A stretch of 16,590 bases of DNA from an uncultured Paracoccus sp. Lineage in GTDB: Bacteria; Pseudomonadota; Alphaproteobacteria; Rhodobacterales; Rhodobacteraceae. Positions 1 to 5,716 of this stretch are shown piece after piece. The stretch spans positions 1 through 16,590 of the forward strand of contig NZ_CAMIOH010000057.1 in assembly GCF_946221145.1 (NCBI RefSeq), read 5' to 3'. The stretch's first letter is position 1. Every line of letters begins with the position of its first letter. Position numbers and translations under genes: made by a program. The notes under the pieces are model-generated. The model saw only the letters and a list, made by a program, of their open reading frames with translations. It had not been told where the DNA came from and searched no databases.

Positions 1-532
1 ATGCTGCCCCGCCGCCGCAGCCGCCCGGCTGAACATCGCGAAAGCTGCCCGAAGCCCCACCCCCGCCACCGCCGCCACCGTCAGCGGGCAGGTTCACGGC
101 CCCAGTCAAAGCTGACGGTGACCCGGAAACGCCGGGCCGATTGGTCAATGTCGCGTCACGGGCACCGCCAGCACCAACCGATATTGTCGTTGTTCCCGAT
201 GGCAACACCGCATCGACCGCTGTAACTACACCACCCCCACCACCACCGCCGGGCGAAGATGCCGCCGATCCGCCGCGCCCACCCGTGCCGCCGCCGCCGA
301 CCAACGCATAGCAGACGCCGGAAATCGAGGCGGGCAAGGTAAAGTCTCCAGCAACGTCCCATCTGATCTGCGTATAGTTCACGCCCCCCCGAACGAACAT
401 TGACAGCGCGCCACCCGTGACCGTCATGATTGGTCGCGGCCCCCATACCACCGCGCCGAGGTGGGCCAGTTGGCTCACACCCTGACCCATGTGCGCGATT
501 GCACCGATGCGCGGCAGATCAAGATCAGGCAT
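1..532 (-). CDS. Glycine-rich tail fibre/adhesin protein (partial, C-terminus off the left edge)
   Basis: An open frame of 177 codons runs off the left edge. The start ATG (532-530) overlaps the end of the collagen-like gene by 8 bases. The N-terminus (MPDLDLPRIGAIAHMGQG) is followed by a short beta-rich stretch and then glycine-rich blocks (VGGGGTGGRGG, SPGGGGGGGVV, DGGGGGGGGAS, PGGCGGGAA) separated by Ser/Thr/Val-rich segments. Such alternating poly-glycine blocks are typical of phage tail-tip adhesins and fibres, where they form glycine-rich sandwiches for receptor binding. The position directly after a collagen-like structural gene supports a tail-fibre or receptor-binding role. This is inferred from composition and context, because no named family is certain and the C-terminus is not visible. 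Confidence 0.7.
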   Translation of the reverse strand, partial: MPDLDLPRIGAIAHMGQGVSQLAHLGAVVWGPRPIMTVTGGALSMFVRGGVNYTQIRWDVAGDFTLPASISGVCYALVGGGGTGGRGGSAASSPGGGGGGGVVTAVDAVLPSGTTTISVGAGGARDATLTNRPGVSGSPSALTGAVNLPADGGGGGGGGASGSFRDVQPGGCGGGAA

Positions 533-1100
533 AACGCACCACCAGAACCAAAGGATTGCCTGCATTGGCCGCGACAGCCGCATCAAACTCGGCCTGCTGG
601 TTCGCCGCGAATGCCAGTATCTGGGGGGCATCCGCTGGATCACCCTCTGGGCCTTTGTCGCCGTCAGGGCCTTTATCGCCGACAGGCCCCTTCTCTCCCG
701 GTTCGCCAGACGGTCCCTTGTCACCGACAGGGCCTTTCTCCCCGGTCTGGCCCACAGCACCTGCCGCGCCATCAGCACCCGGTTGCCCGTCCGGGCCTTT
801 ATCGCCGACCGGGCCTTTCTCACCCTGCGGCCCAACGACACCGGGCGCGCCATCCGGGCCGTCAGGCCCTGCATCACCCGTGGGGCCTTTGTCTCCTTGC
901 GGTCCGGCTGGCCCTGTGGCGCCCATGTCGCCATCCGGGCCTTTATTACCCGGCGGCCCCTGTTCTCCACGCTCACCCTGATCGCCGGTCGGTCCTTTGT
1001 CGCCCGTGGGGCCTTTTTCCCCCGCGACATTCACCACGGCGACGGGGACATCCATCACAGATGCGTCAGAATGTTCCCCGCCATAAATGACCAGTTTCAT
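525..1100 (-). CDS. Collagen-like phage structural protein (Gly-X-Y repeats)
   Basis: The product has 191 residues. A 26-residue N-terminal head (MKLVIYGGEHSDASVM...) is followed by 43 uninterrupted Gly-X-Y triplets at about residues 27-155, rich in GEKGPVGDKGPDG-type units, and a 36-residue C-terminal tail (ADAPQILAFAANQQ...). Phage collagen-like proteins form trimeric triple-helical rods in tail fibres or other virion appendages, where Gly-X-Y runs act as rigid spacers. The ATG overlaps the stop of the upstream gene (ATGA at 1100-1097) and the end overlaps the glycine-rich adhesin gene, so the two are probably co-translated and may assemble together. The family class is clear. The exact virion location is inferred. 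Confidence 0.85.
   Translation of the reverse strand: MKLVIYGGEHSDASVMDVPVAVVNVAGEKGPTGDKGPTGDQGERGEQGPPGNKGPDGDMGATGPAGPQGDKGPTGDAGPDGPDGAPGVVGPQGEKGPVGDKGPDGQPGADGAAGAVGQTGEKGPVGDKGPSGEPGEKGPVGDKGPDGDKGPEGDPADAPQILAFAANQQAEFDAAVAANAGNPLVLVVRYA
636..1022 (-). repeat. Imperfect tandem repeats encoding collagen Gly-X-Y triplets
   Basis: The DNA is built from imperfect 9- and 18-base units. On the plus strand these appear as repeated GGGCCTTT(A/G/C)TC(G/T)CC words. They encode the 43 Gly-X-Y triplets. Such repeats can expand or contract by slippage, so length variants between related phages are likely. Confidence 0.8.
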
Positions 1101-1390
1101 GCCGCCGCCCCTTCAAAAAAGTCGATAACGACATTCCGCGAACCGGGGACCGGCTCACCCGCCACCCAGATATCGAAAAACGCCCGACCGGGTTCTACGG
1201 CCTTGGTGTCCACCTCGAACGCAAACAGCCGCTGCGCAACGTCTCTCGAAACCGATCCGGCGTGGCGGACGCCGCCCTGTCGGATCGCCGCCACGATCTG
1301 CACATCTTCGGGTAAATTCGCCCATTGATCGTCCTCGAACTGCAAAGCACCCCGAAACGGCGCGCCGATCTTTCTGCGCAGAGGGATCAT
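1097..1390 (-). CDS. Hypothetical protein upstream of the tail-fibre genes
   Basis: The product is 97 residues, MIPLRRKIGAPFRGALQF...FFEGAAA. The start at 1390 is chosen because its ATG overlaps the stop of the upstream gene (ATGA), as in most junctions of this operon; the open frame extends further upstream but without such a junction. The sequence is predicted beta-rich (VQIVAAIRQGG, LFAFEVDTKAV, FFDIWVAGEPV, NVVIDFFEG). It resembles in general character the small beta-sandwich proteins often encoded just before phage tail-fibre genes, but no family is recognised with certainty. It sits immediately before the collagen-like gene, so a baseplate or fibre-attachment role is a guess from position. 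Confidence 0.65.
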   Translation of the reverse strand: MIPLRRKIGAPFRGALQFEDDQWANLPEDVQIVAAIRQGGVRHAGSVSRDVAQRLFAFEVDTKAVEPGRAFFDIWVAGEPVPGSRNVVIDFFEGAAA

Positions 1391-1596
1391 CTGCCAGCCT
1401 CTCTTTCGATGTATTGACGGAAACGGACCAAGGCTGCGACAGCGGCCCCGGCTTCTGGCGACGCGTCCCGGCGGCAATGTGCCATCGCGCGATACCGCCT
1501 GATGATGTGCGGAAGGCAGATCACCGGATGCACCTCGGCCCAGCCCGCCGCGATCAGGGCAAACGTCGCGCCACCGCGCATCAGTTCACAGCGCAT
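1387..1596 (-). CDS. Small hypothetical protein
   Basis: The product is 69 residues (MRCELMRGGATFALIAAGWAEVH...). It has a hydrophobic N-terminal third and a basic, alpha-helical C-terminus (RFRQYIEREAGR). The ATG at 1596 overlaps the end of the Lar-like gene by 11 bases. A second in-frame ATG at 1581 would start 4 bases after that stop and is an equally plausible start. Neither start has a clear Shine-Dalgarno sequence. The stop overlaps the next ATG (ATGA at 1390-1387). No family is recognised. Its reality rests on tight packing in the operon rather than on homology. Confidence 0.5.
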   Translation of the reverse strand: MRCELMRGGATFALIAAGWAEVHPVICLPHIIRRYRAMAHCRRDASPEAGAAVAALVRFRQYIEREAGR

Positions 1597-1810
1597 TCAG
1601 CACTTCGCCCGCAACCGCGCCCCAGCCGCTGGCGGCTGCGTTCCATTGTGCAGGGCCAGATCGCCCGGCCTCGACCCAGCGCCCCGCGATGCCGCAGGCG
1701 CATTCCATCCGGCAGACGCGGCCCTGCCGCTGGGTCGCGACGACGCGAAGCCGCGCGGCAGTGGCGCAATGCGGACATGGTGCGACAGCGACCCTTGCAA
1801 ACTCGGTCAT
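1586..1810 (-). CDS. Lar-like zinc-ribbon protein (restriction alleviation family)
   Basis: The product is 74 residues, starting MTEFARVAVAPCPHCATAAR. It has a CPHC knuckle at residues 12-15, a second cluster around MECACG (about residues 37-39) and a following W-N pair (QWNAAA). This Cys-x2-Cys ... Cys-x-Cys ... W-N layout is that of the Lar family, phage and prophage proteins named for alleviation of type I restriction in Rac. The start at 1810 gives an ATGA overlap with the nuclease gene upstream. Family assignment is by motif only. Many Lar-like proteins have no tested function, so an anti-restriction role is inferred. Confidence 0.6.
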   Translation of the reverse strand: MTEFARVAVAPCPHCATAARLRVVATQRQGRVCRMECACGIAGRWVEAGRSGPAQWNAAASGWGAVAGEVLNAL

Positions 1811-2274
1811 GTGATGCGCCCTCGCATTGCCACGCCCCATTGCTGCAAGGCGTCGATCACATCAGGTGCGCCCTGCACCACCGCCCACAGGTGGCCTGCC
1901 GACTGTGCCCACTCGCGCAGTTCCTTCTGTTCCGTGCTTTCGCGCCCAGCGCGCCTGCCCAGCGCAGCGTCAGCTGGTGGCTTGACCTCGAAATACAGGG
2001 TGCGGCCATCCGGCAGCAGCACCGTCAGATCGGGAAAGCCTTTCAGCATCCCCATGCGCCGCGCCTTGACGATCAGGTTGCGGGCGGTGGGTCCACTCAT
2101 CGCAAGTTCGTTTGGTGGGTGATTGATCCGCGCGCCAGGCAGGACGTGGCGAAGGGTGTTCACCACCTGCATGTGGTATGGCAGTTCGCGCTGGACGCGC
2201 GGCTTTCGCTGCGGGCGGTCATCGGCGATCCCCGCCGCGCGCAGCTGGGCGGCTGTCATCTTCGCGGCGGTCAT
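1807..2274 (-). CDS. VRR-NUC domain nuclease
   Basis: The product is 155 residues from the ATG at 2274, which overlaps the upstream stop (ATGA). The C-terminal half shows the VRR-NUC signature of the PD-(D/E)xK superfamily: MLKGFPDLTVLLPDG (Pro81-Asp82), then YFEVKPP (Glu96-Val97-Lys98), a glutamine helix (TEQKELREWA, Gln116) and the closing GHLWAVVQGAPDVIDAL strand-helix. An upstream NHPPNE motif (51-56) also fits phage members. VRR-NUC proteins are structure-selective or Holliday-junction-type nucleases. In this operon, downstream of a replication initiator, it probably processes recombination or replication intermediates. An N-terminal region of about 45 residues is basic (DDRPQRKPRVQRE). 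A second Met at residue 6 is an alternative start. Confidence 0.8.
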   Translation of the reverse strand: MTAAKMTAAQLRAAGIADDRPQRKPRVQRELPYHMQVVNTLRHVLPGARINHPPNELAMSGPTARNLIVKARRMGMLKGFPDLTVLLPDGRTLYFEVKPPADAALGRRAGRESTEQKELREWAQSAGHLWAVVQGAPDVIDALQQWGVAMRGRIT

Positions 2275-2441
2275 GCGGCACCAGCGGCGAAGAACAGCGC
2301 CTGCGATGCGGCCAGACACATCGCCCCGGAAAGGAAGGGGATGCAGGTGCCTTCACCGTCCTGCCCCCCAGCTGCCGCACACAGCAGTGCCCCGACCGTT
2401 CCGGCGAACAGCCCACCAACCACGAACAGCGCGCCGATCAT
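2271..2441 (-). CDS. Small two-helix membrane protein
   Basis: The product is 56 residues: MIGALFVVGGLFAGTVGALLCAAAG (first membrane helix, about 2-24), a short polar loop (GGQDGEGT), then CIPFLSGAMCLAASQALFFAAGAA (second helix, about 33-55). The start at 2441 overlaps the upstream stop by ATGA and the end overlaps the nuclease start the same way, so the frame is well anchored. The hairpin topology and size would suit a holin-like or regulatory membrane peptide. However, it sits in an early operon far from any lysin gene, so no function is assigned. Confidence 0.65.
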   Translation of the reverse strand: MIGALFVVGGLFAGTVGALLCAAAGGQDGEGTCIPFLSGAMCLAASQALFFAAGAA

Positions 2442-2695
2442 CGCCGCATCTCCATCCCCGGAACGATGCCCTGCTTGACCACACCAACTGCCCAGCGAAT
2501 GGCGCGCAACAGATCGTCGGCAACGTCGCGGCGGCTGGCGCGTGCGCGCATTTCCAGTTCGTCCAACTGGTCGGCGCTGGTGATCGACCACTGTTGCGAC
2601 GCCCCGCGTCCGGGCATCCCGGCATAGTCGAACTGGAAGCCGATGGGCGTGATCCGCGCGGTGACGCGGCCAAAGGTCTGCTGTCCTTCATTCAT
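2438..2695 (-). CDS. Hypothetical protein
   Basis: The product is 85 residues, MNEGQQTFGRVTARITPIG...GIVPGMEMRR. The start at 2695 overlaps the 3' end of the upstream gene by 8 bases and the stop overlaps the next gene by ATGA. The N-terminal half is predicted beta (FGRVTARITPIGFQFDYAG). The C-terminal half is helical and charged (SADQLDELEMRARASRRDVADDLLRAIRWAV). No family is recognised. The consistent overlaps argue for a real gene, probably a phage-specific early protein. Confidence 0.6.
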   Translation of the reverse strand: MNEGQQTFGRVTARITPIGFQFDYAGMPGRGASQQWSITSADQLDELEMRARASRRDVADDLLRAIRWAVGVVKQGIVPGMEMRR

Positions 2696-3095
2696 CGTCG
2701 CTGTCCTTGGGTTGATTGCGGCCAAGATGGGCTGTGATTGCGGTGTGGGTTTCGCGCAGGGCGGCCAAATCGACGCGCAGGCAGGCCGGAACGTCCACGC
2801 CCGTGTCGTTGGGGTCCATCGCGGCAAAGGGCTGCATCGCGGCCTCTGCCCGCCCCAGCAGCGCTATGAGGCGTTGAAGGCGGCGCGCCTGCCGATCACG
2901 TTGGCGCTTCAGGCGTTCGACTTGCAGGCGCAGCACGTCGGCGTTCTCGATCGCGTCGCGCATTTCGCCGGCCATCTGCCAGATGTGATCCGCGACCTGT
3001 TCGCTTGTCGGATCGGATACCAGCGCGGCTGGCGCTGTGTGTTTCGCGACGTCGGGTCGCGATGCCGGGCGGAACTCGATGATGTCCCCGCTCAT
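2688..3095 (-). CDS. Hypothetical coiled-coil protein
   Basis: The product is 135 residues from the ATG at 3095, which overlaps the stop of the replication initiator (ATGA). Residues about 35-85 form a long charged helix (SEQVADHIWQMAGEMRDAIE, then RLQVERLKRQRDRQARRLQR) with coiled-coil character. The C-terminus is acidic (PKDSDDE). Its place directly after the initiator gene suggests a partner in replication, possibly a helicase-loader analogue, but no loader motif is seen and the role remains unknown. Confidence 0.6.
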   Translation of the reverse strand: MSGDIIEFRPASRPDVAKHTAPAALVSDPTSEQVADHIWQMAGEMRDAIENADVLRLQVERLKRQRDRQARRLQRLIALLGRAEAAMQPFAAMDPNDTGVDVPACLRVDLAALRETHTAITAHLGRNQPKDSDDE

Positions 3096-4018
3096 GCTGC
3101 GATCCCCGCCTTGCGCAGCTGATCGGGCGTCACGGCCCCGGTGCTGACCATGTGGCGGGCCAGCGCGGCGCTGATGGCCGATGATGGGACGTAAGGTCCC
3201 GCCGTGCCCTTCTCGGCGCGTTCTACGACCTTGGGCGCCCACAGGTCCGACAGCGCGTTCAGGTCGATCGGCTGGCGCGGCGCGGCGCTGGCCGTGCTGG
3301 GCTGGGCTGCGGGCGCGTCCTGCCAGCAGCGATCCAGCAGCCAGTTGGCGGGCGACTTCGGAAATCCGCGCTTCACCCGGTCATCGTCGGCATAGGCCTC
3401 GGCGGCCGCGATGATCGCTTCGGCGTTCTCTGCGCTGGCAACCTTGCCCCAAGCGCGCCGTGCTGCGGTTTCTTCGACCCGGTGCGGATACCCTGCCCAG
3501 AAATCTGAAAACAGATCATCCACACCCCGTCGCGCCTCGCGCGCACTTAGGGGTTTACTTAAAGGTTCTCTTACAAGGTTAGTGTCCAAATTCTGGACAC
3601 GGCTTTTGGCATTTTCTGGACACGGGTCGGTCGAAATATTGGACACGGCTCCGTGTCCAGAATTTGGACACGGCTTTTCCGTATGTTCCACGTCTGTTCC
3701 GTGTCCAATATCTGGACACGGAACAGCATCATCTTGCGCGAAATCGGCTTCAAACCCCAAGATGTAGCGCGTGTTTTTCTGCCGCTTTGTGGACGCATCG
3801 AACGTCTGAACCCGGCGGATCAGGCCCCGCGTCTCCAACTCGGCAAGGTGGGTGTTCAGCGATGCCCGCGACACCTCGGCGTCGTCGGCCAAGCGCGCCT
3901 GCGATGGGAAGCACCCGAAGTCAGGGTTATGCCGATCGGCCAAGTGCCACAGGATCACCTTGGCCGCTGGCTTAAGGCCGCGCTGCTTGACCGCCCAACA
4001 GGTGGCTTCGTGGCTCAT
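3092..4018 (-). CDS. Phage replication initiator, winged-helix N-terminus (lambda O-like role)
   Basis: The product is 308 residues. Residues about 1-90 form a winged helix-turn-helix (AKVILWHLADRHNPDFGCFP, then SQARLADDAEVSRASLNTHL, then LETRGLIRRVQTFD) of the type found in phage replication proteins. Residues about 98-150 are a low-complexity linker with PCPDIGHG (100-107) and PCPNSGHG (117-124). The C-terminal part carries the common phage replication-protein pattern FWAGYP (173-178), AARRAWGKV (186-193) and FPKSPANWLLDRCW (219-232). It would bind the phage origin and recruit host replication machinery. The linker-coding DNA holds a cluster of repeats described separately, an arrangement like the lambda O gene containing ori. 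The start overlaps the upstream stop by ATGA. The family is clear; the exact mechanism is inferred. Confidence 0.8.
   Translation of the reverse strand: MSHEATCWAVKQRGLKPAAKVILWHLADRHNPDFGCFPSQARLADDAEVSRASLNTHLAELETRGLIRRVQTFDASTKRQKNTRYILGFEADFAQDDAVPCPDIGHGTDVEHTEKPCPNSGHGAVSNISTDPCPENAKSRVQNLDTNLVREPLSKPLSAREARRGVDDLFSDFWAGYPHRVEETAARRAWGKVASAENAEAIIAAAEAYADDDRVKRGFPKSPANWLLDRCWQDAPAAQPSTASAAPRQPIDLNALSDLWAPKVVERAEKGTAGPYVPSSAISAALARHMVSTGAVTPDQLRKAGIAA
3582..3721. other. Candidate iteron-type replication origin inside the initiator gene
   Basis: Eight copies of TGGACAC or its complement GTGTCCA occur in 140 bases. Three form full palindromes with 5-base spacers (3582-3600, 3651-3673, 3699-3721; the last two have 9-base arms CCGTGTCCA/TGGACACGG). 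Two are half-sites followed by GG (3617-3625, 3640-3648). TGGACAC begins at 3594, 3617, 3640, 3665 and 3713, a period of 23-25 bases (48 for the last step), so the copies fall in different codon frames and the conservation is at DNA level. A locally AT-richer segment (about 3545-3585) adjoins the array and could be the unwinding element. The arrangement parallels lambda ori within gene O. Function is inferred. Confidence 0.7.
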
Positions 4019-4251
4019 GGCTGGCCCCCAGTCGCAGCGTGCGAGACCCAGCCGCGATCTATGCGCTTGCGCTGATACTGGATCAGGTTGCGCAACTGGA
4101 TGATGCCGCCACGGTCCACGGCTTCTTGAACCTTGGCTGGACCGGCGATGGCGGCCAGCGCGGCGGCAAGGTCACCTTGCGTGCGGCAACCCCGGACGCG
4201 ATCTTTCAGCCGTTCGGTTTCGGCATAATCAGCAGGCGTGGGAAAGGTCAT
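4015..4251 (-). CDS. Hypothetical protein
   Basis: The product is 78 residues, MTFPTPADYAETERLKDRVR...WVSHAATGGQP. It is largely helical and charged (TERLKDRVRGCRTQGDLAAALAAI) with a basic C-terminal part (IQYQRKRIDRGW). Both ends overlap neighbours by ATGA, linking the CII-like regulator to the initiator gene. No family is recognised. A role in transcription control or as an initiator accessory protein would fit the position, but nothing in the sequence proves it. Confidence 0.6.
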   Translation of the reverse strand: MTFPTPADYAETERLKDRVRGCRTQGDLAAALAAIAGPAKVQEAVDRGGIIQLRNLIQYQRKRIDRGWVSHAATGGQP

Positions 4252-4688
4252 TCGCCACCCCCGGCCAGCTTGCGGCGTGCGTCCATCAGTTCGGCGACGG
4301 CATCATCAATTTCCTTGATCGCCTCGGCCCGGTCGCCCGCGCAGTTCGACTGCATGGCCCGCAGGATCTTGGAAACCGCCTGACCGCTTTCCAGTGAGAT
4401 ATCGGACACATCGTCCAGACCCAGCGGCTTGTTGCAGCCCGACATGCGGTTGCCAGCCCAGCGTTGGCCGATAAGGCGCGACACCGTGTCTGTGCCAAGC
4501 GCATCCTCGAACGTGATCAGGTCGCGCAACGTCCAGTCCAGCGATCCAGACATCTTCCGGCTAAGCGTGCCCTTGGATGATGGAACGCCCCAGCGCGCTT
4601 CAATCGTGGCAGCGGCCGCGTCAAGGCAACCGCTGCGCGTCACCATCGCGCGCAGATGCGCGTGGGATATTTGCAGAATGTCAGTCAT
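4248..4688 (-). CDS. CII-like phage regulatory protein (possible CP76-type HTH)
   Basis: The product is 146 residues. Residues about 10-75 (HLRAMVTRSGCLDAAAATIE, then WGVPSSKGTLSRKMSG, then LDWTLRDLITFEDALGTDTV) look like a helix-turn-helix in which GTLSRKMSG is the recognition helix. This resembles the phage CII/CP76 family and similar regulators that lie between cro and the replication genes. The C-terminal half (SGQAVSKILRAMQSN...DDAVAELMDARRKLAGGGE) is helical and probably an oligomerisation region. Its place, second in the leftward early operon after the Cro-like gene, matches lambda cII. No clear Shine-Dalgarno sequence precedes the ATG. The family assignment is by pattern and position only. 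Confidence 0.55.
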   Translation of the reverse strand: MTDILQISHAHLRAMVTRSGCLDAAAATIEARWGVPSSKGTLSRKMSGSLDWTLRDLITFEDALGTDTVSRLIGQRWAGNRMSGCNKPLGLDDVSDISLESGQAVSKILRAMQSNCAGDRAEAIKEIDDAVAELMDARRKLAGGGE

Positions 4689-4712
4689 GAAAAACCACGT
4701 TTTCTTGCTGTG

Positions 4713-4727
4713 GCGCGCCCGGCGCGC
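4713..4727. other. GC-only hairpin in the gap between Cro-like and CII-like genes
   Basis: GCGCGC-CCG-GCGCGC forms a 6-bp stem with a 3-base loop in the 78-base untranslated gap of the leftward operon. There is no T-tract on either strand, so it is not a standard Rho-independent terminator. Its place between the cro-like and cII-like genes is where lambda carries nutR/tR1, so an attenuation or antitermination role is possible but unproven. Confidence 0.35.
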
Positions 4728-4766
4728 GAAAACAGGGACATGGAACAGAACCTGAAAAACGACCCG

Positions 4767-4964
4767 TCATGCCGCCACCCCTGCCGGGTTCTGGCGCATG
4801 AAGTCGCGGACCCGATCCATGGTGCGGGCGGTCGGGAAGGCCTGACGGGCCTTCCAGCTGTCCCAGCGCCCCCATTCGGCGTTCAGGATGGCCCGCAGCA
4901 GCCGCTGGGGCGTGGTGCCCGCAGCGTCAGCGTAGATTTCGATGTCGGTGATGAATTGTTCCAT
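4767..4964 (-). CDS. Small Cro-like DNA-binding protein, first gene of the leftward operon
   Basis: The product is 65 residues, MEQFITDIEIYADAAGTTPQ RLLRAILNAEWGRWDSW..., all helical. It resembles the short phage proteins of Rhodobacterales in which a segment like TTPQRLLRAILNAEWGRWDSWKAR acts as a helix-turn-helix, followed by TARTMDRVRDFMRQN. It is encoded divergently from the CI-like repressor with only 90 bases between the two starts. Operator-like palindromes lie in that gap, which is the usual place for cro. The start at 4964 falls within one copy of a direct repeat (CCATATCGCTGG). A Cro function is inferred from position more than from sequence. Confidence 0.6.
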   Translation of the reverse strand: MEQFITDIEIYADAAGTTPQRLLRAILNAEWGRWDSWKARQAFPTARTMDRVRDFMRQNPAGVAA

Positions 4965-4975
4965 ATCGCTGGTAT

Positions 4976-5015
4976 GGGGTATTTAAACCCTATTAGGCAA
5001 GGGTATTTTTACTCC
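4976..5015. promoter_or_regulatory. Two operator-like palindromes between cro-like and cI-like genes
   Basis: Site 1 is GGGGTATTTAAACCCT (4976-4991). Site 2 is AGGGTATTTTTACTCC (5000-5015). They match the perfect copy GGGGTATATTAACCCC at 6893-6908 in 13 and 12 of 16 positions and are 24 bases apart centre to centre. Their position in the divergent intergenic region makes them the likely repressor operators controlling the leftward promoter and repressor autoregulation. A direct repeat CCATATCGC(T/A)GG (4961-4972, 5014-5025) flanks them and may be a second protein's site. Confidence 0.7.
4982..5009 (+). promoter_or_regulatory. Candidate promoter of the cI-like repressor operon
   Basis: TTTAAA (4982-4987) and TATTTT (5004-5009) are separated by 16 bases, each matching the sigma70 consensus in 4 of 6 positions. 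Both hexamers are covered by the operator palindromes, as expected for an autoregulated repressor promoter. It is weak by consensus. I could not define the leftward promoter precisely in the same interval. Confidence 0.35.
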
Positions 5016-5054
5016 ATATCGCAGGCCCAGCTGCCAGAAGTAATCTGCGGAACG

Positions 5055-5702
5055 ATGAACACATTCCGCGACGCCCTTGTCTTTGCCTTGGAAACAACCC
5101 GCCGTTCGATGCGCAGCATCGCGCAGGCATCAGGCGTGTCGTATGAACAGCTGAAGAACCTGAAGCAGGGCAAAGCCCAGACGACAAATGTGGATGACGC
5201 GCGGAAAGTAGCGGAAGCATTCGGCGTCACGCTGGACGAGTTCTTTGAAGGAAAGCTCGGGGTGGCTGCTATTCCTGCGATTGCGGTTGCAGGCCAAGTC
5301 GGCGCGGGCGCATCCGTGCCGCTGATAGACGCTTTCCCGAAGGGCGACGGTCTATTCCATGTGGCAACCCCTGCGCAGCTGCTGCGGCATGGCGGCGGGC
5401 GCGGGGTTGTCGCGGTCGAGGTGCAGGGCGACAGCATGGCCCCGATGTATCAGCCGGGCGATGTCCTGTTCTACTCCCGCTGCACGCATGAAGGCGTGCC
5501 AGACGAAGACATCGGACGCCCCTGCGTGGTCGAGGATGCCGACGGCCATGTCTGGGTGAAACAGGTCAAGCGCGGCGATGAACCGGGCCTGTTCCACCTG
5601 ATTTCGCTGAACCCAGCCGCCGAAACCCGACACAATCAGCCGATCAAATGGGCCGCGCGCGTGCGCCTTGCGATGCCGGCCGATCTGATCGAACGAATTT
5701 AA
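5055..5702 (+). CDS. CI/LexA-type phage repressor (XRE HTH plus S24 peptidase)
   Basis: The product is 215 residues. Residues about 5-65 form an XRE helix-turn-helix (RRSMRSIAQASGVSYEQLKN, then ARKVAEAFGVTLDEFFEG). The C-terminal half is a LexA/CI S24 domain: self-cleavage site around Ala84-Gly85 in GQVGAGAS, catalytic Ser127 in VQGDSMAPMYQPGDVLF, and catalytic Lys169 in HVWVKQVKR. The intact Ser-Lys pair and Ala-Gly bond predict RecA-stimulated autocleavage and SOS induction. The ATG at 5055 is chosen because it begins the HTH; it is preceded by GCGGAA, and the longer open frame would run through the operators. The gene is divergent from the Cro-like gene and leads an operon with three accessory genes. 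Confidence 0.9.
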   Translation: MNTFRDALVFALETTRRSMRSIAQASGVSYEQLKNLKQGKAQTTNVDDARKVAEAFGVTLDEFFEGKLGVAAIPAIAVAGQVGAGASVPLIDAFPKGDGLFHVATPAQLLRHGGGRGVVAVEVQGDSMAPMYQPGDVLFYSRCTHEGVPDEDIGRPCVVEDADGHVWVKQVKRGDEPGLFHLISLNPAAETRHNQPIKWAARVRLAMPADLIERI

Positions 5703-5716
5703 ACGAGGGGGTTTCA

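Noticed and set aside
461..1328. Long plus-strand frames opposite the collagen-like gene
   Set aside because: They are antisense mirrors of the Gly-Pro-rich repeat DNA (they give Pro/Ser or Arg/His-rich text) with no ribosome sites or families.
1414..2737. Long plus-strand frames over the leftward operon
   Set aside because: Arg/His/Pro-rich text without motifs. The minus strand carries recognisable VRR-NUC and Lar-type proteins with consistent ATGA junctions.
3582..3721. CRISPR-like array from regularly spaced repeats
   Set aside because: Units are 7-9 bases at 23-25 base steps inside a coding frame with palindromes and half-sites. There are no 28-36 base repeats or spacers, and no cas genes.
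4713..4727. Rho-independent terminator after the Cro-like gene
   Set aside because: Stem is GC-only but there is no T-tract in either direction.
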